Source: Oscillospiraceae bacterium (lineage in GTDB: Bacteria; Bacillota; Clostridia; Oscillospirales; Oscillospiraceae). From it: a stretch of 15,732 bases of DNA. The translations under genes and the position numbers were made by a program. Under the pieces are notes generated by a model, which worked only from the letters and a program-made list of their open reading frames with translations, did no database searches and was not told where the DNA came from. This document shows positions 9,659 to 15,732 of the stretch, piece after piece (within the stretch, counting starts at the first letter, position 1; each line of letters starts with the position of its first letter). The stretch is from positions 1 through 15,732 of the forward strand of contig JAFNXT010000111.1 of NCBI GenBank assembly GCA_017378975.1, in the 5' to 3' direction.

Positions 9659-11323
9659 TCAGCCCCGGATCATGTTGTTGTAGGCACTGATCAGTGCATG
9701 GATACCGGCCTTGGTGATGTCGGTGCTGGTGCCTGCGCCCCAGCTCATCTCGCCCTTGCCGTTCTCCAGACCCACATAGGCGGCGGCAGCCGCGCCGGAA
9801 CAATCGCCCTGCATGGCGTGCTCGGTGTAGACCCGGAGCTTATAGAAATCGCCGGTGAAGGACTTCAAAGCGTTGCTCACAGCGTCCAGAGAGCCGTTGC
9901 CGGTGGTGGTCAGGGTCTTCTTGACTCTGCCACGGTGGAAGGTCACATAAGCCTCCACCCCATCCTCGTTCTGGATGAAGCGCATATTGGTGATCGACAC
10001 CGGTGCCTTGATGTCCAGATACTTCTCCTGGAACACCTTCAGCACGTCCTCGCTCTTGAGCTCACGATGCTCGTGATCGGAAACGCTCTTGCAGGTGTAG
10101 CTGAAATGCTCCCGCATCTTCGGCGGCAGATCGTAGCCATAGGCCTGCTGGAGCAGGAAGCCGATACCGCCCTTGCCGCTCTGGGAGTTGACACGGATCA
10201 CGTCCGCGTCGTAGGTACGACTGATATCGTGGGGGTCGATCGGGATATAGGGCACATCCCAACGATGCAGTCCCTTCTCCTTCCGCCAGCTCATGCCCTT
10301 GGCGATGGCATCCTGATGGGAGCCGGAGAAGGCGGCGAACACCAGAGAACCGGCGTAAGGGCTCCGCTCGTAGACATGCATCCGGGTACACTTCTCGTAA
10401 ACGCCCACGATCTCAGGCATCTTGGTGAAGTCCAGCTTGGGATCGACGCCGTGGGAATACATGTTCATGGCCACGGTGATGATATCCACGTTACCGGTCC
10501 GCTCGCCGTTGCCGAAGAGGGTACCTTCCACCCGGTCCGCACCGGCCAGAAGCGCCAGCTCCGTATCCGCCACGCCGGTGCCCCGGTCGTTGTGGGGATG
10601 GACGGAGATGGTCACGTGTTCCCGATACTTCAGGTTCTCGTGCATATACTCCACCTGACTGGCGTAGACGTGGGGCAAACTCATCTCCACGGTCACCGGC
10701 AGGTTGATGATCACATTATTGTCTTCCGAAGGCTCCAGCACGTCCAGAACGGCGTTGCAGACCTCCAAAGCGTACTCCGGCTCGGTGCCGGTGAAGCTCT
10801 CCGGGGAATACTCGAAGCGGAAATTGCCTTCGTACTCCGCGGCCAGCTTCTTCACCAGCTGAGCGCCCTCCACGGCGATCTTCTTGATCTCCTCTTTGGA
10901 CTTGCGGAAGACCTGCTCCCGCTGGGCAACGCTGGTGGAGTTGTAGAAATGGATGATCGCGCTGGGTGCACCCTTGCAGGCCTCGAAGGTCTTGCGGATG
11001 ATGTGCTCCCGGCACTGGGTCAGCACCTGCACCGTCACATCCTCCGGGATCAGCTTCTGCTCGATCAGGGTCCGCAGGAACTCATATTCCGTCTCGGAAG
11101 CGGCAGGGAAGCCCACCTCGATCTCCTTGAAGCCCACCTTCAGCAGGAGCTGATAAAACTCCAGCTTCTCCTGCAGGCTCATGGGGATCACCAGACTCTG
11201 GTTGCCGTCACGCAGATCCACACTGCACCACTGGGGGGCCTTCTCGATATGGTCTTTCTGTACCCACTTGTAATGGGTACCGGGTGCCGGGAAATACCCG
11301 ACGCTGTACTTACTGGTATCCAT
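9659..11323 (-). CDS. leuA: 2-Isopropylmalate synthase (LeuA type 2)
   Basis: 554 residues, matching the longer type-2 LeuA seen in actinobacteria, yeast and some clostridia. It condenses acetyl-CoA with 2-oxoisovalerate, the committed step to leucine. The catalytic TIM barrel shows WCSVDLRDGNQ (32-42), which includes the metal-binding Asp, GFKEIEVGFPAAS (64-76), the metal-ligand HPHNDRGTG (242-250) and GNGERTGNVD (271-280). Residues from about 440 to the end form the regulatory domain, with GNGSLDAVSNAL (475-486) and GAGTSTDITKAG (529-540), where leucine usually inhibits. The ATG at 11323 has AAAGGAG 7 nt upstream. It follows ridA after 15 nt. No citramalate synthase is seen, in keeping with isoleucine being made through IlvA. 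Confidence 0.96.
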   Translation of the reverse strand: MDTSKYSVGYFPAPGTHYKWVQKDHIEKAPQWCSVDLRDGNQSLVIPMSLQEKLEFYQLLLKVGFKEIEVGFPAASETEYEFLRTLIEQKLIPEDVTVQVLTQCREHIIRKTFEACKGAPSAIIHFYNSTSVAQREQVFRKSKEEIKKIAVEGAQLVKKLAAEYEGNFRFEYSPESFTGTEPEYALEVCNAVLDVLEPSEDNNVIINLPVTVEMSLPHVYASQVEYMHENLKYREHVTISVHPHNDRGTGVADTELALLAGADRVEGTLFGNGERTGNVDIITVAMNMYSHGVDPKLDFTKMPEIVGVYEKCTRMHVYERSPYAGSLVFAAFSGSHQDAIAKGMSWRKEKGLHRWDVPYIPIDPHDISRTYDADVIRVNSQSGKGGIGFLLQQAYGYDLPPKMREHFSYTCKSVSDHEHRELKSEDVLKVFQEKYLDIKAPVSITNMRFIQNEDGVEAYVTFHRGRVKKTLTTTGNGSLDAVSNALKSFTGDFYKLRVYTEHAMQGDCSGAAAAAYVGLENGKGEMSWGAGTSTDITKAGIHALISAYNNMIRG

Positions 11324-11338
11324 CCTGTCGCTCCTTTT

Positions 11339-11719
11339 TTACTCGCAAACCTCTGCCACCGTATCCACTTCCACCAGAACGTTTCTGGGGAGGGTCTTGA
11401 CGGCCACACAGGACCGGGCAGGCTTGCCGGTGAAATACTTGGCATATACCTCATTGAATGCGGCGAAATCGCCCATATCCGCCAGGAAACACACGGTCTT
11501 CACCACTTTTTCCAGAGAAGAGCCGGAGGCTTCCAGCACGGCCTTGATGTTCTTGCACACCTGCTCGGTCTGCTCCTGGATGGTCACAGCCTCGATGGTA
11601 CCGGTGGCAGGATCGATGGGGATCTGACCGGAGGTGAACACCAGACCACCTGCCACGATGGCCTGAGAATAGGGACCGATCGCCGCGGGGGCATCGGGAG
11701 TATAGATCGCTTTGCTCAT
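11339..11719 (-). CDS. ridA: RidA/YjgF family enamine/imine deaminase
   Basis: 126 residues, standard for this small trimeric cytosolic family. RidA speeds hydrolysis of 2-aminoacrylate and 2-aminocrotonate, reactive products released by PLP dehydratases such as IlvA, to pyruvate or 2-oxobutyrate. Signatures: GPYSQA (15-20), FTSGQIP (28-34), ARSCVAV (101-107), whose R102 corresponds to the catalytic Arg105 of characterised RidA, and the C-terminal EVDTVA (117-122). The start lies 10 nt after the ilvA stop, and that stop is fused to the ribosome site (TAAGGAGG), which argues for joint translation with ilvA. Placement directly after ilvA fits the known partnership. Confidence 0.96.
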   Translation of the reverse strand: MSKAIYTPDAPAAIGPYSQAIVAGGLVFTSGQIPIDPATGTIEAVTIQEQTEQVCKNIKAVLEASGSSLEKVVKTVCFLADMGDFAAFNEVYAKYFTGKPARSCVAVKTLPRNVLVEVDTVAEVCE

Positions 11720-11729
11720 AAGCTCCTCC

Positions 11730-12923
11730 TTATTCCACGATCCGGAAGCCCTCTTCCTTCAGGGCCTGACGGATCAGCTGTACGTGGGCATAGTTCCGGG
11801 TCTCCATATCGATCCGGAGGTAACAGCCGTTGACGCTCTGGGTGGCGCCACGCTCGTAGTGGACACCGGTGACGTTGCCGCCGCAGTCGGCGATGCAACG
11901 GGACACGTCCTTCAGCTGGCCCGGCTTGTCAGCCAGCTCGATCAGTAGGGTGGAGATCCGGCCGGAGGTCATCAGACCTCTCTCGATCACACGGGACAGG
12001 CTGGTCACATCGATGTTGCCGCCGGAGACCACGCTGACCACCTTCTTCCCTGCCAGAGGGAACTTGTCGAACATGGCCGCCGCCACGGACACCGCACCGG
12101 CACCCTCGGCGATCATCTTCTGCTTCTCGATCAGGGCCAGGATCGCGGAGGCGATCTCGTCCTCCGTCACCAGTGCGATATCGTCCACATATTTATTGAC
12201 CATCTCATAGGTCAGATCGCCCGGCTGTTTCACGGCGATGCCGTCGGCGATGGTAGACACGGCATCCAGCCGTTCGATCTTGCCGTGGCTCACGGAGTTG
12301 AACATACTGGGGGCGCCTGCCGCCTGGACACCGTAGACCTTGATCCGGGGGTTCATGGACTTGATGGCACAGGCCACGCCGGAGATCAGACCGCCGCCAC
12401 CGATGGGTACGATCACCGCGTCGATGTCGTCCCGGTCGTGGATGATCTCCAGACCGATGGTGCCCTGACCGGCGATCACGTTCTCATCGTCGAAGGGATG
12501 GACGAAGGTGTAGCCCTTCTCATCCCGGAGCTGCAACGCCTTCTGATAAGCGTCATCATAACAGCCCTCCACCAGACACACGTCCGCGCCGTAACCCTTG
12601 GTAGCCTCCACCTTGGAGATGGGAGCGGTGTCCGGCAGGCAGATCAGTGAAGAGATGCCGCACTTGGAAGCCGCCAGCGCCACGCCCTGTGCGTGGTTAC
12701 CGGCAGAACAGGCGATCACGCCCCTGGCCTTCTCTTCATCACTGAGCTGGGCGATCTTGTAGCCCGAGCCCCGGAGCTTGAAGGAACCGGTGTTCTGCAG
12801 GTTCTCCGGCTTGAAATACAAATTGCACTCCGGTGCGATGCCGTAGGCTTTTGCCAAAGGCGTAGGCCGGATGATGCCCTTGAGCACCGTCTGCGCATGA
12901 AAAATCTTATCGATCGTGACCAT
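11730..12923 (-). CDS. ilvA: Threonine ammonia-lyase (threonine deaminase), ACT-domain medium form
   Basis: 397 residues from ATG 12923. It converts threonine to 2-oxobutyrate and ammonia, the first step specific to isoleucine. The fold-type II PLP core shows NTGSFKLRG (44-52) with K49 as the Schiff-base Lys, CSAGNHAQG (72-80) and the phosphate-binding GGGGL (175-179). A single ACT-like regulatory domain occupies about 323-397 (starting ISTLLIELADKPGQLKDV), unlike E. coli IlvA, which has two. The frame extends to a TTG at 12944, but that has no ribosome site. ATG 12923 has AGAGGG ahead of it. As the first gene after the T-box leader it is directly under T-box control. Confidence 0.95.
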   Translation of the reverse strand: MVTIDKIFHAQTVLKGIIRPTPLAKAYGIAPECNLYFKPENLQNTGSFKLRGSGYKIAQLSDEEKARGVIACSAGNHAQGVALAASKCGISSLICLPDTAPISKVEATKGYGADVCLVEGCYDDAYQKALQLRDEKGYTFVHPFDDENVIAGQGTIGLEIIHDRDDIDAVIVPIGGGGLISGVACAIKSMNPRIKVYGVQAAGAPSMFNSVSHGKIERLDAVSTIADGIAVKQPGDLTYEMVNKYVDDIALVTEDEIASAILALIEKQKMIAEGAGAVSVAAAMFDKFPLAGKKVVSVVSGGNIDVTSLSRVIERGLMTSGRISTLLIELADKPGQLKDVSRCIADCGGNVTGVHYERGATQSVNGCYLRIDMETRNYAHVQLIRQALKEEGFRIVE

Positions 12924-12933
12924 ATGTATCTTT

Positions 12934-12939
12934 CCCTCT
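12934..12939 (-). promoter_or_regulatory. ilvA ribosome binding site (decides the start)
   Basis: AGAGGG on the minus strand lies 10 nt before ATG 12923. The alternative in-frame TTG at 12944 has no purine-rich site at a suitable distance, and homologues start close to VTIDKIF. Confidence 0.65.
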
Positions 12940-12952
12940 TCCAATTACTCGC

Positions 12953-12990
12953 TGTCATCCCGAGGAGCGAAGCGACGTGGGGATCTCCCA
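12953..12990. repeat. Single arm of the TGTCATCSCGAGGAG palindromic family
   Basis: The sequence runs TGTCATCCCGAGGAGCGAAG and then CGACGTGGGGATCTCCCA, matching one arm of the 3211-3311 element. The closing stem is ATCCC (12957-12961)/GGGAT (12980-12984), where the other element has ATCGC/GCGAT. Both sides changed together. No second arm is present. It sits between the T-box terminator and ilvA, so it is part of the read-through ilvA leader. Confidence 0.8.
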
Positions 12991-13016
12991 AGTCTTCCGC
13001 CAGCCGGATGGGTCCT

Positions 13017-13056
13017 AAAAAACGAGCCCTGTCTCTCCATCACAAAGAGACAGGGC
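13017..13056 (-). terminator. T-box conditional terminator ahead of ilvA
   Basis: On the minus strand GCCCTGTCTC (13056-13047) and GAGACAGGGC (13035-13026) form a perfect 10-bp stem with an 11-nt loop, followed by TCGTTTTTT. CTCTT at the top of the 5' strand can instead pair with AAGAG before the T-box sequence, so terminator and antiterminator exclude each other. Confidence 0.92.
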
Positions 13057-13271
13057 CAGATGACCTTGCGGTACCACTCTTCTTGCCGCGAAACCGCGAC
13101 CACTCGTGCCCTGTTGTAACGGTCAGGTGCCGTCTGCCCTACGCCAAGGTTTCGGGTCAGCCGCTCCGGAGCCAGTATCCCTTCGCCCCCATCCTGCCTC
13201 GCACCCACCGGCAGTTCTCTGGAACGGGACATCGAAGGATTTCTCTCCATCCTAGCGTTGTCTTATGTGTT
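13017..13271 (-). promoter_or_regulatory. T-box riboswitch leader of the ilv-leu operon
   Basis: The minus strand carries the T-box core AGAGTGGTACCGC (13080-13068), matching the consensus AGGGTGGNACCGCG, followed by the terminator. Stem I spans about 13260-13141. ATCCTTCG pairs with CGAAGGGAT (one bulge) and GGAG with CTCC. A distal loop (AGAGAACTGCC, then GGTGGGTGCGAGGCAG) resembles the conserved distal bulge and loop. A GCGGTTTCGC hairpin just before the core suits stem III. The bulge reads UGGU, so it should pair with a tRNA ending ACCA, that is A73; this fits Leu, Ile or Val tRNAs. In the specifier loop ACTGG (13176-13172), CUG (Leu) followed by a purine and then the CTCC helix fits best; ACU (Thr) and AUA (Ile) are less likely readings. 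Uncharged tRNA would stabilise the antiterminator and turn the operon on. Confidence 0.92.
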
Positions 13272-13277
13272 TTAGGG

Positions 13278-13306
13278 ATTATACCATCCCATCCTCCGTC
13301 TGTCAA
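13278..13306 (-). promoter_or_regulatory. Promoter of the T-box/ilvA operon (sigma-A type)
   Basis: On the minus strand the -35 is TTGACA (13306-13301) and the -10 is TATAAT (13283-13278), with exactly 17 bp between them. Both hexamers match consensus. The expected start, about 13271, lies ~10 nt before T-box stem I. Confidence 0.93.
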
Positions 13307-13350
13307 GACAGAAGTACAAAAATCCTTGTATACAAAACCAGTAATGGACC

Positions 13351-13462
13351 GTAGGGCGGGGGCTTGCCCCCGCCGGTGCGCTTGCCACAACAAGTGCACA
13401 CGACCCACGCCTCAAATGATGACCTGTTGCGATCATCCGGCGGGGGCAAGCCCCCGCCCTAC
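13351..13462. repeat. 112-bp palindromic element between ilvE and the T-box promoter
   Basis: Perfect 26-bp inverted arms (13351-13376 and 13437-13462) begin GTAGGGCGGGGGC. Each is itself a 9-bp hairpin GGCGGGGGC/GCCCCCGCC with a TT loop. The ~60-bp core has no coding potential. The outer GTAGGG/CCCTAC ends match those of the 4381-4433 element although the stems differ. It lies 10 nt past the ilvE stop, so it may protect or end the ilvE transcript, but there is no T-run for a standard terminator. Confidence 0.92.
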
Positions 13463-13472
13463 AAGGGGCGTT

Positions 13473-14486
13473 TCAGCAGATCTTGAAGATCCAGCCCTCA
13501 GGCGCTTCGATGGAGCCCATCTGCATACCGGTGAGGGTATCGTACAGCTTCCGGATCACAGGACCCATGCCGGCGAACTCCACTTCCTTGCCGTGGTCCA
13601 CGATCTTGCCCACCGGGGAGATCACCGCCGCCGTGCCGCACAGGCCGCACTCAGCGAAGGAGCTCAGCTCGGACAGCGCCACAGGACGCTCCTCCACCTC
13701 GATCCCCAGATAGTCCTTCGCCACCTGCACCAGGCTCCGCCGGGTGATCGAAGGCAGGATCGTATCGGACTTGGGCACCACCAGCTTGCCCTCGGGGGTG
13801 ACGAAGATGATGTTGGCACCGCCGGTCTCCTCGATGAAGGTCCGGGTGGCGGCATCCACATACACGTTCTCATCGTAGCCCTGCTCGTGGGCATCCACGA
13901 TATTGTAAAGGCTCATGGCGTAGTTCAGACCGGCCTTGATGTGGCCGGTACCTCTGGGGGCCGCCCGGTCCAGATCCGAGATCCGGAGGGTCAGGGGCCG
14001 GACGCCGCCCTTGAAGTAGGGACCCACGGGGGTGGCGAAAAGCCGGAACTGATACTCATTGGCAGGCTTCACACCGATCACGGAGTCGATACCGAACATG
14101 AAGGGCCGCAGATACAGGGTGGCACCGGAGCCGTAGGGGGGCACCCAGGCGGCATTGGCGGTCACAGTCTGCCGCACAGCCTCCAGGAACTTCTCCTCCG
14201 GGAGCACGGGCATCTTCATCTGGCGGCAGGAGTCGGCCATCCGGGCGGCATTCAGGTCCGGCCGGAAGCAGACGATGGAGCCGTCGGCAGTGGTATAGGC
14301 CTTCAGACCCTCGAAGCAGGTCTGGGCATACTGCAACACGCAGGCGCACTCGCTCATCTCGATGGTAGCCTTGTCCGTCAGGCCGCCCTCGTCCCAAGCC
14401 CCGTCTTTATAGTTGCACACATAGCGCATATCGGTCTTGATGTAGCCGAAGCCCAGCTCAGACCAGTTCATATCCTTCTTTTCCAT
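13473..14486 (-). CDS. ilvE: Branched-chain amino acid aminotransferase (type II)
   Basis: 337 residues, PLP fold-type IV, cytosolic. It transfers the amino group of glutamate to the 2-oxo acids, the last step to Ile, Val and Leu. Motifs: QTCFEGLKAY (55-64), LYLRPFMFG (124-132), RGTGHIKAGLNYA (178-190) with K184 as the PLP Lys, IEETGGANIIFV (218-229), and GTAAVISPVGKI (284-295). A C280-G-L-C283 pair stands just before that last motif. The ATG at 14486 has AAGAGGTG ~9 nt upstream. It has its own promoter and a short leader without a T-box, so it can be expressed independently of the operon, which suits an enzyme also used in degradation (inference). Confidence 0.96.
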   Translation of the reverse strand: MEKKDMNWSELGFGYIKTDMRYVCNYKDGAWDEGGLTDKATIEMSECACVLQYAQTCFEGLKAYTTADGSIVCFRPDLNAARMADSCRQMKMPVLPEEKFLEAVRQTVTANAAWVPPYGSGATLYLRPFMFGIDSVIGVKPANEYQFRLFATPVGPYFKGGVRPLTLRISDLDRAAPRGTGHIKAGLNYAMSLYNIVDAHEQGYDENVYVDAATRTFIEETGGANIIFVTPEGKLVVPKSDTILPSITRRSLVQVAKDYLGIEVEERPVALSELSSFAECGLCGTAAVISPVGKIVDHGKEVEFAGMGPVIRKLYDTLTGMQMGSIEAPEGWIFKIC

Positions 14487-14519
14487 ATGATATACACCTC
14501 TTGCAGTTCAGGTCCTTAC

Positions 14520-14548
14520 ATTCTACCACTCTGCCCTCTCCCGGTCAA
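14520..14548 (-). promoter_or_regulatory. ilvE promoter
   Basis: On the minus strand TTGACC (14548-14543), a 17-bp spacer and TAGAAT (14525-14520) form a good sigma-A promoter. The predicted start near 14513 gives a ~27-nt leader, too short for a riboswitch. Confidence 0.82.
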
Positions 14549-14628
14549 TACCTTCGGCCAAAAAATGTTCTTGTCAGACAGCCAAATATCCACACCGGAA
14601 GCACCCTATTATTGTGCGATCTTGCATA

Positions 14629-14657
14629 TTGTATAATGTAGGGACATCATGTATAAT
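14629..14657 (+). promoter_or_regulatory. Possible second, distal argG promoter
   Basis: TTGTAT (14629-14634), a 17-bp spacer and TATAAT (14652-14657). The -35 is moderate. The -10 is the second of three TGTATAAT 8-mers (14630, 14650, 14746) on this strand. If used, the argG leader would be ~134 nt and would carry the ArgR box inside the transcribed region. Confidence 0.4.
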
Positions 14658-14701
14658 CTGGATGTGATTTGTGGATCCCGTCTATGGATAATTTACAAAG
14701 T

Positions 14702-14719
14702 CGTGAATATTTATTCACA
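14702..14719 (+). promoter_or_regulatory. ARG box (ArgR/AhrC operator) upstream of argG
   Basis: TGAATATTTATTCA (14704-14717) matches the ArgR box consensus TGAATwwwwATTCA at every position. It ends 7 bp before the -35 of the argG promoter. An arginine repressor bound here would be placed to hinder RNA polymerase. I found no second good box in the region; B. subtilis-type and E. coli-type operators often have two. Confidence 0.82.
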
Positions 14720-14724
14720 GACCA

Positions 14725-14753
14725 TTGACAAAACCGGGATACGGATGTATAAT
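14725..14753 (+). promoter_or_regulatory. argG promoter (sigma-A type)
   Basis: TTGACA (14725-14730), a 17-bp spacer and TATAAT (14748-14753), both full consensus. The transcript would start near 14760, giving a ~38-nt leader with AGGAGG (14783-14788) 9 nt before the ATG. Confidence 0.93.
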
Positions 14754-14797
14754 CCAGTGCATATCAAAGAATACGAGCTCACAGGAGGCTACATAAA

Positions 14798-15732
14798 ATG
14801 AGTAAAGAGATCAAAAAGGTCGTTCTGGCCTATTCCGGCGGTCTGGACACTTCCATCATCATCCCCTGGCTGAAGGAGAACTACGGTGATCCCGAGATCA
14901 TCGCCGTGGCCGGCAACGTCGGTCAGGCCGACGAGCTGGAGGGTCTGGAGGCCAAGGCGCTGGCTACCGGCGCTTCCAAGCTGATCGTGGCGGATCTGGT
15001 GGACGAGATGGTGGACGAGATCATCATCCCCGCCCTGAAGATGGACGCCAAGTACGAGACCTATCTGCTGGGCACCGCCTTCGCCCGTCCCGTGATCGGC
15101 AAGAAGCTGGCCCAGATCGCTCTGGAAGAGGGCGCTGACGCCATCTGCCACGGTGCCACCGGCAAGGGCAACGACCAGGTCCGGTTCGAGCTGGCCATCA
15201 AGCGCTTCGCTCCTGGCATGAAGATCATCGCACCCTGGAGAGAGTGGGACATCAAGTCCCGTGACGAGGAGATCGACTACGCCGAGGCCCACAATGTGCC
15301 TCTGAAGATCAGCCGTGAGACCAACTACTCCAAGGACAAGAACCTGTGGCACCTGAGCCACGAGGGTCTGGATCTGGAGGATCCCTCCAACGAGCCCCAG
15401 TATGAGAAGCCCGGCTTCCTGGAGATGGGCGTTTCCCCCATCCAGGCTCCCGACGTTCCCACCTACATCGAGCTGGAGTTTGACAAGGGTGTTCCCGTGG
15501 CTCTGGACGGCAAGAAGATGTCCGCCAAGGATATCATCCTGGCTCTCAACGAGCTGGGCGGCGCAAACGGCATTGGCCTGCTCGACATCGTGGAGAACCG
15601 TCTGGTCGGCATGAAGTGCCGCGGCGTCTACGAGACTCCCGGCGGAACCATTCTGTACAAGGCTCACAGCGTTCTGGAGAGCATCTGTCTCGACAAGATG
15701 ACCCTCCACGAGAAGCAGAAGCTGGCCATCAC
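14798..15732 (+). CDS. argG: Argininosuccinate synthase (3' end outside window)
   Basis: Translating from ATG 14798 gives 311 residues without a stop before the window edge, about three quarters of the ~400-residue family. It joins citrulline and aspartate with ATP to make argininosuccinate, the penultimate step of arginine synthesis. The N-terminal PP-loop is AYSGGLDTS (11-19). [12 protein letters not shown] (39-50) and [13 protein letters not shown] (118-130) are family signatures; the second forms part of the nucleotide/citrulline site. [14 protein letters not shown] (145-158) and [20 protein letters not shown] (171-190) continue the synthetase domain. AGGAGG precedes the start by 9 nt. 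An exact ARG box and a consensus promoter precede it. It is divergent from ilvE, and argH may follow to the right. Confidence 0.97.
   Translation, partial: MSKEIKKVVLAYSGGLDTSIIIPWLKENYGDPEIIAVAGNVGQADELEGLEAKALATGASKLIVADLVDEMVDEIIIPALKMDAKYETYLLGTAFARPVIGKKLAQIALEEGADAICHGATGKGNDQVRFELAIKRFAPGMKIIAPWREWDIKSRDEEIDYAEAHNVPLKISRETNYSKDKNLWHLSHEGLDLEDPSNEPQYEKPGFLEMGVSPIQAPDVPTYIELEFDKGVPVALDGKKMSAKDIILALNELGGANGIGLLDIVENRLVGMKCRGVYETPGGTILYKAHSVLESICLDKMTLHEKQKLAI

Noticed and set aside
8465..11833. 1122-codon open frame on the + strand opposite leuC, leuA and ridA
   Set aside because: It is a striking length, but its product is low-complexity (many G, H, L, D), has no recognisable domain, and lies exactly opposite three well-conserved genes. 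It is the expected result of GC-rich codon bias in an antisense frame.
12924..12944. TTG start for IlvA at 12944
   Set aside because: No Shine-Dalgarno site precedes it; ATG 12923 has one and gives the normal N-terminus.
12945..13408. Small minus-strand open frames in the ilvA leader (12945-13250, 13157-13408)
   Set aside because: They overlap the T-box stems, terminator and palindromic repeat; no ribosome site or family similarity is seen.
13351..13462. CRISPR-like or intrinsic terminator reading of the GC-rich palindrome
   Set aside because: There are only two inverted arms, no direct repeats with spacers, and no T-run after the hairpins.
12693..14636. 647-codon + strand open frame
   Set aside because: It crosses the ilvA 5' end, the T-box, a palindromic repeat and ilvE in antisense. 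No homologous domain is visible.
14682..14699. A second ARG box next to the 14702-14719 site
   Set aside because: Only the left half (TGGAT) resembles the consensus; the right half does not match.
14789..15709. 306-codon minus-strand open frame
   Set aside because: It is antisense to argG, which is clearly coding on the + strand with a promoter, ribosome site and PP-loop motif.

Overview
The window is GC-rich bacterial chromosome, most likely from an anaerobic Firmicute of class Clostridia. An Oscillospiraceae/Ruminococcaceae-like gut organism is my best guess. The reasons are a T-box leader, strong Shine-Dalgarno sites, sigma-A type promoters at 17-bp spacing, clostridial-style enzyme variants and many short palindromic repeats between genes. 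The taxonomic guess is inference.

Layout, left to right. (1) Bases 2-292 (+) are the 3' end of an ABC transporter permease, probably of the 2-aminoethylphosphonate/iron type. It ends at a bidirectional terminator (291-325) shared with the convergent operon. (2) Bases 332-12923 (-) are one long co-directional gene block, read right to left: ilvA, ridA, leuA, leuC, leuD, leuB, ilvB, ilvN, ilvC, ilvD, and a DUF815-type AAA+ ATPase whose start overlaps the ilvD stop (ATGA). (3) Bases 12924-13306 (-) are the control region of that block: a consensus promoter (TTGACA-17 bp-TATAAT), a T-box leader with its terminator, and a half palindromic repeat just before ilvA. (4) Bases 13351-13462 are a palindromic repeat, followed by ilvE (13473-14486, -) with its own promoter. 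(5) Bases 14487-14797 are a divergent intergenic region holding the ilvE promoter (-), and an exact-consensus arginine-repressor box plus a consensus promoter for argG (+). (6) argG starts at 14798 and runs off the right edge.

Together IlvA, IlvBN, IlvC, IlvD, LeuA, LeuCD, LeuB and IlvE make a complete route to isoleucine, valine and leucine. RidA sits next to ilvA, where it would clear the reactive enamine/imine made by IlvA. The T-box would let uncharged tRNA (the discriminator base requires A73; leucine is the best-fitting specifier) switch the ~13-kb operon on. argG belongs to arginine synthesis and has a separate, ArgR-type control site.

The less ordinary features are: the AAA+ ATPase of unknown function coupled to ilvD; several families of palindromic repeats that fill every operon gap above about 90 bp and whose arms differ by pair-preserving changes; a Tyr in place of the usual Arg in the cofactor loop of IlvC; and three copies of TGTATAAT upstream of argG. 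I did not find a defence system, mobile-element transposase, CRISPR array, tRNA or rRNA. Most of the window is a well-understood biosynthetic locus.
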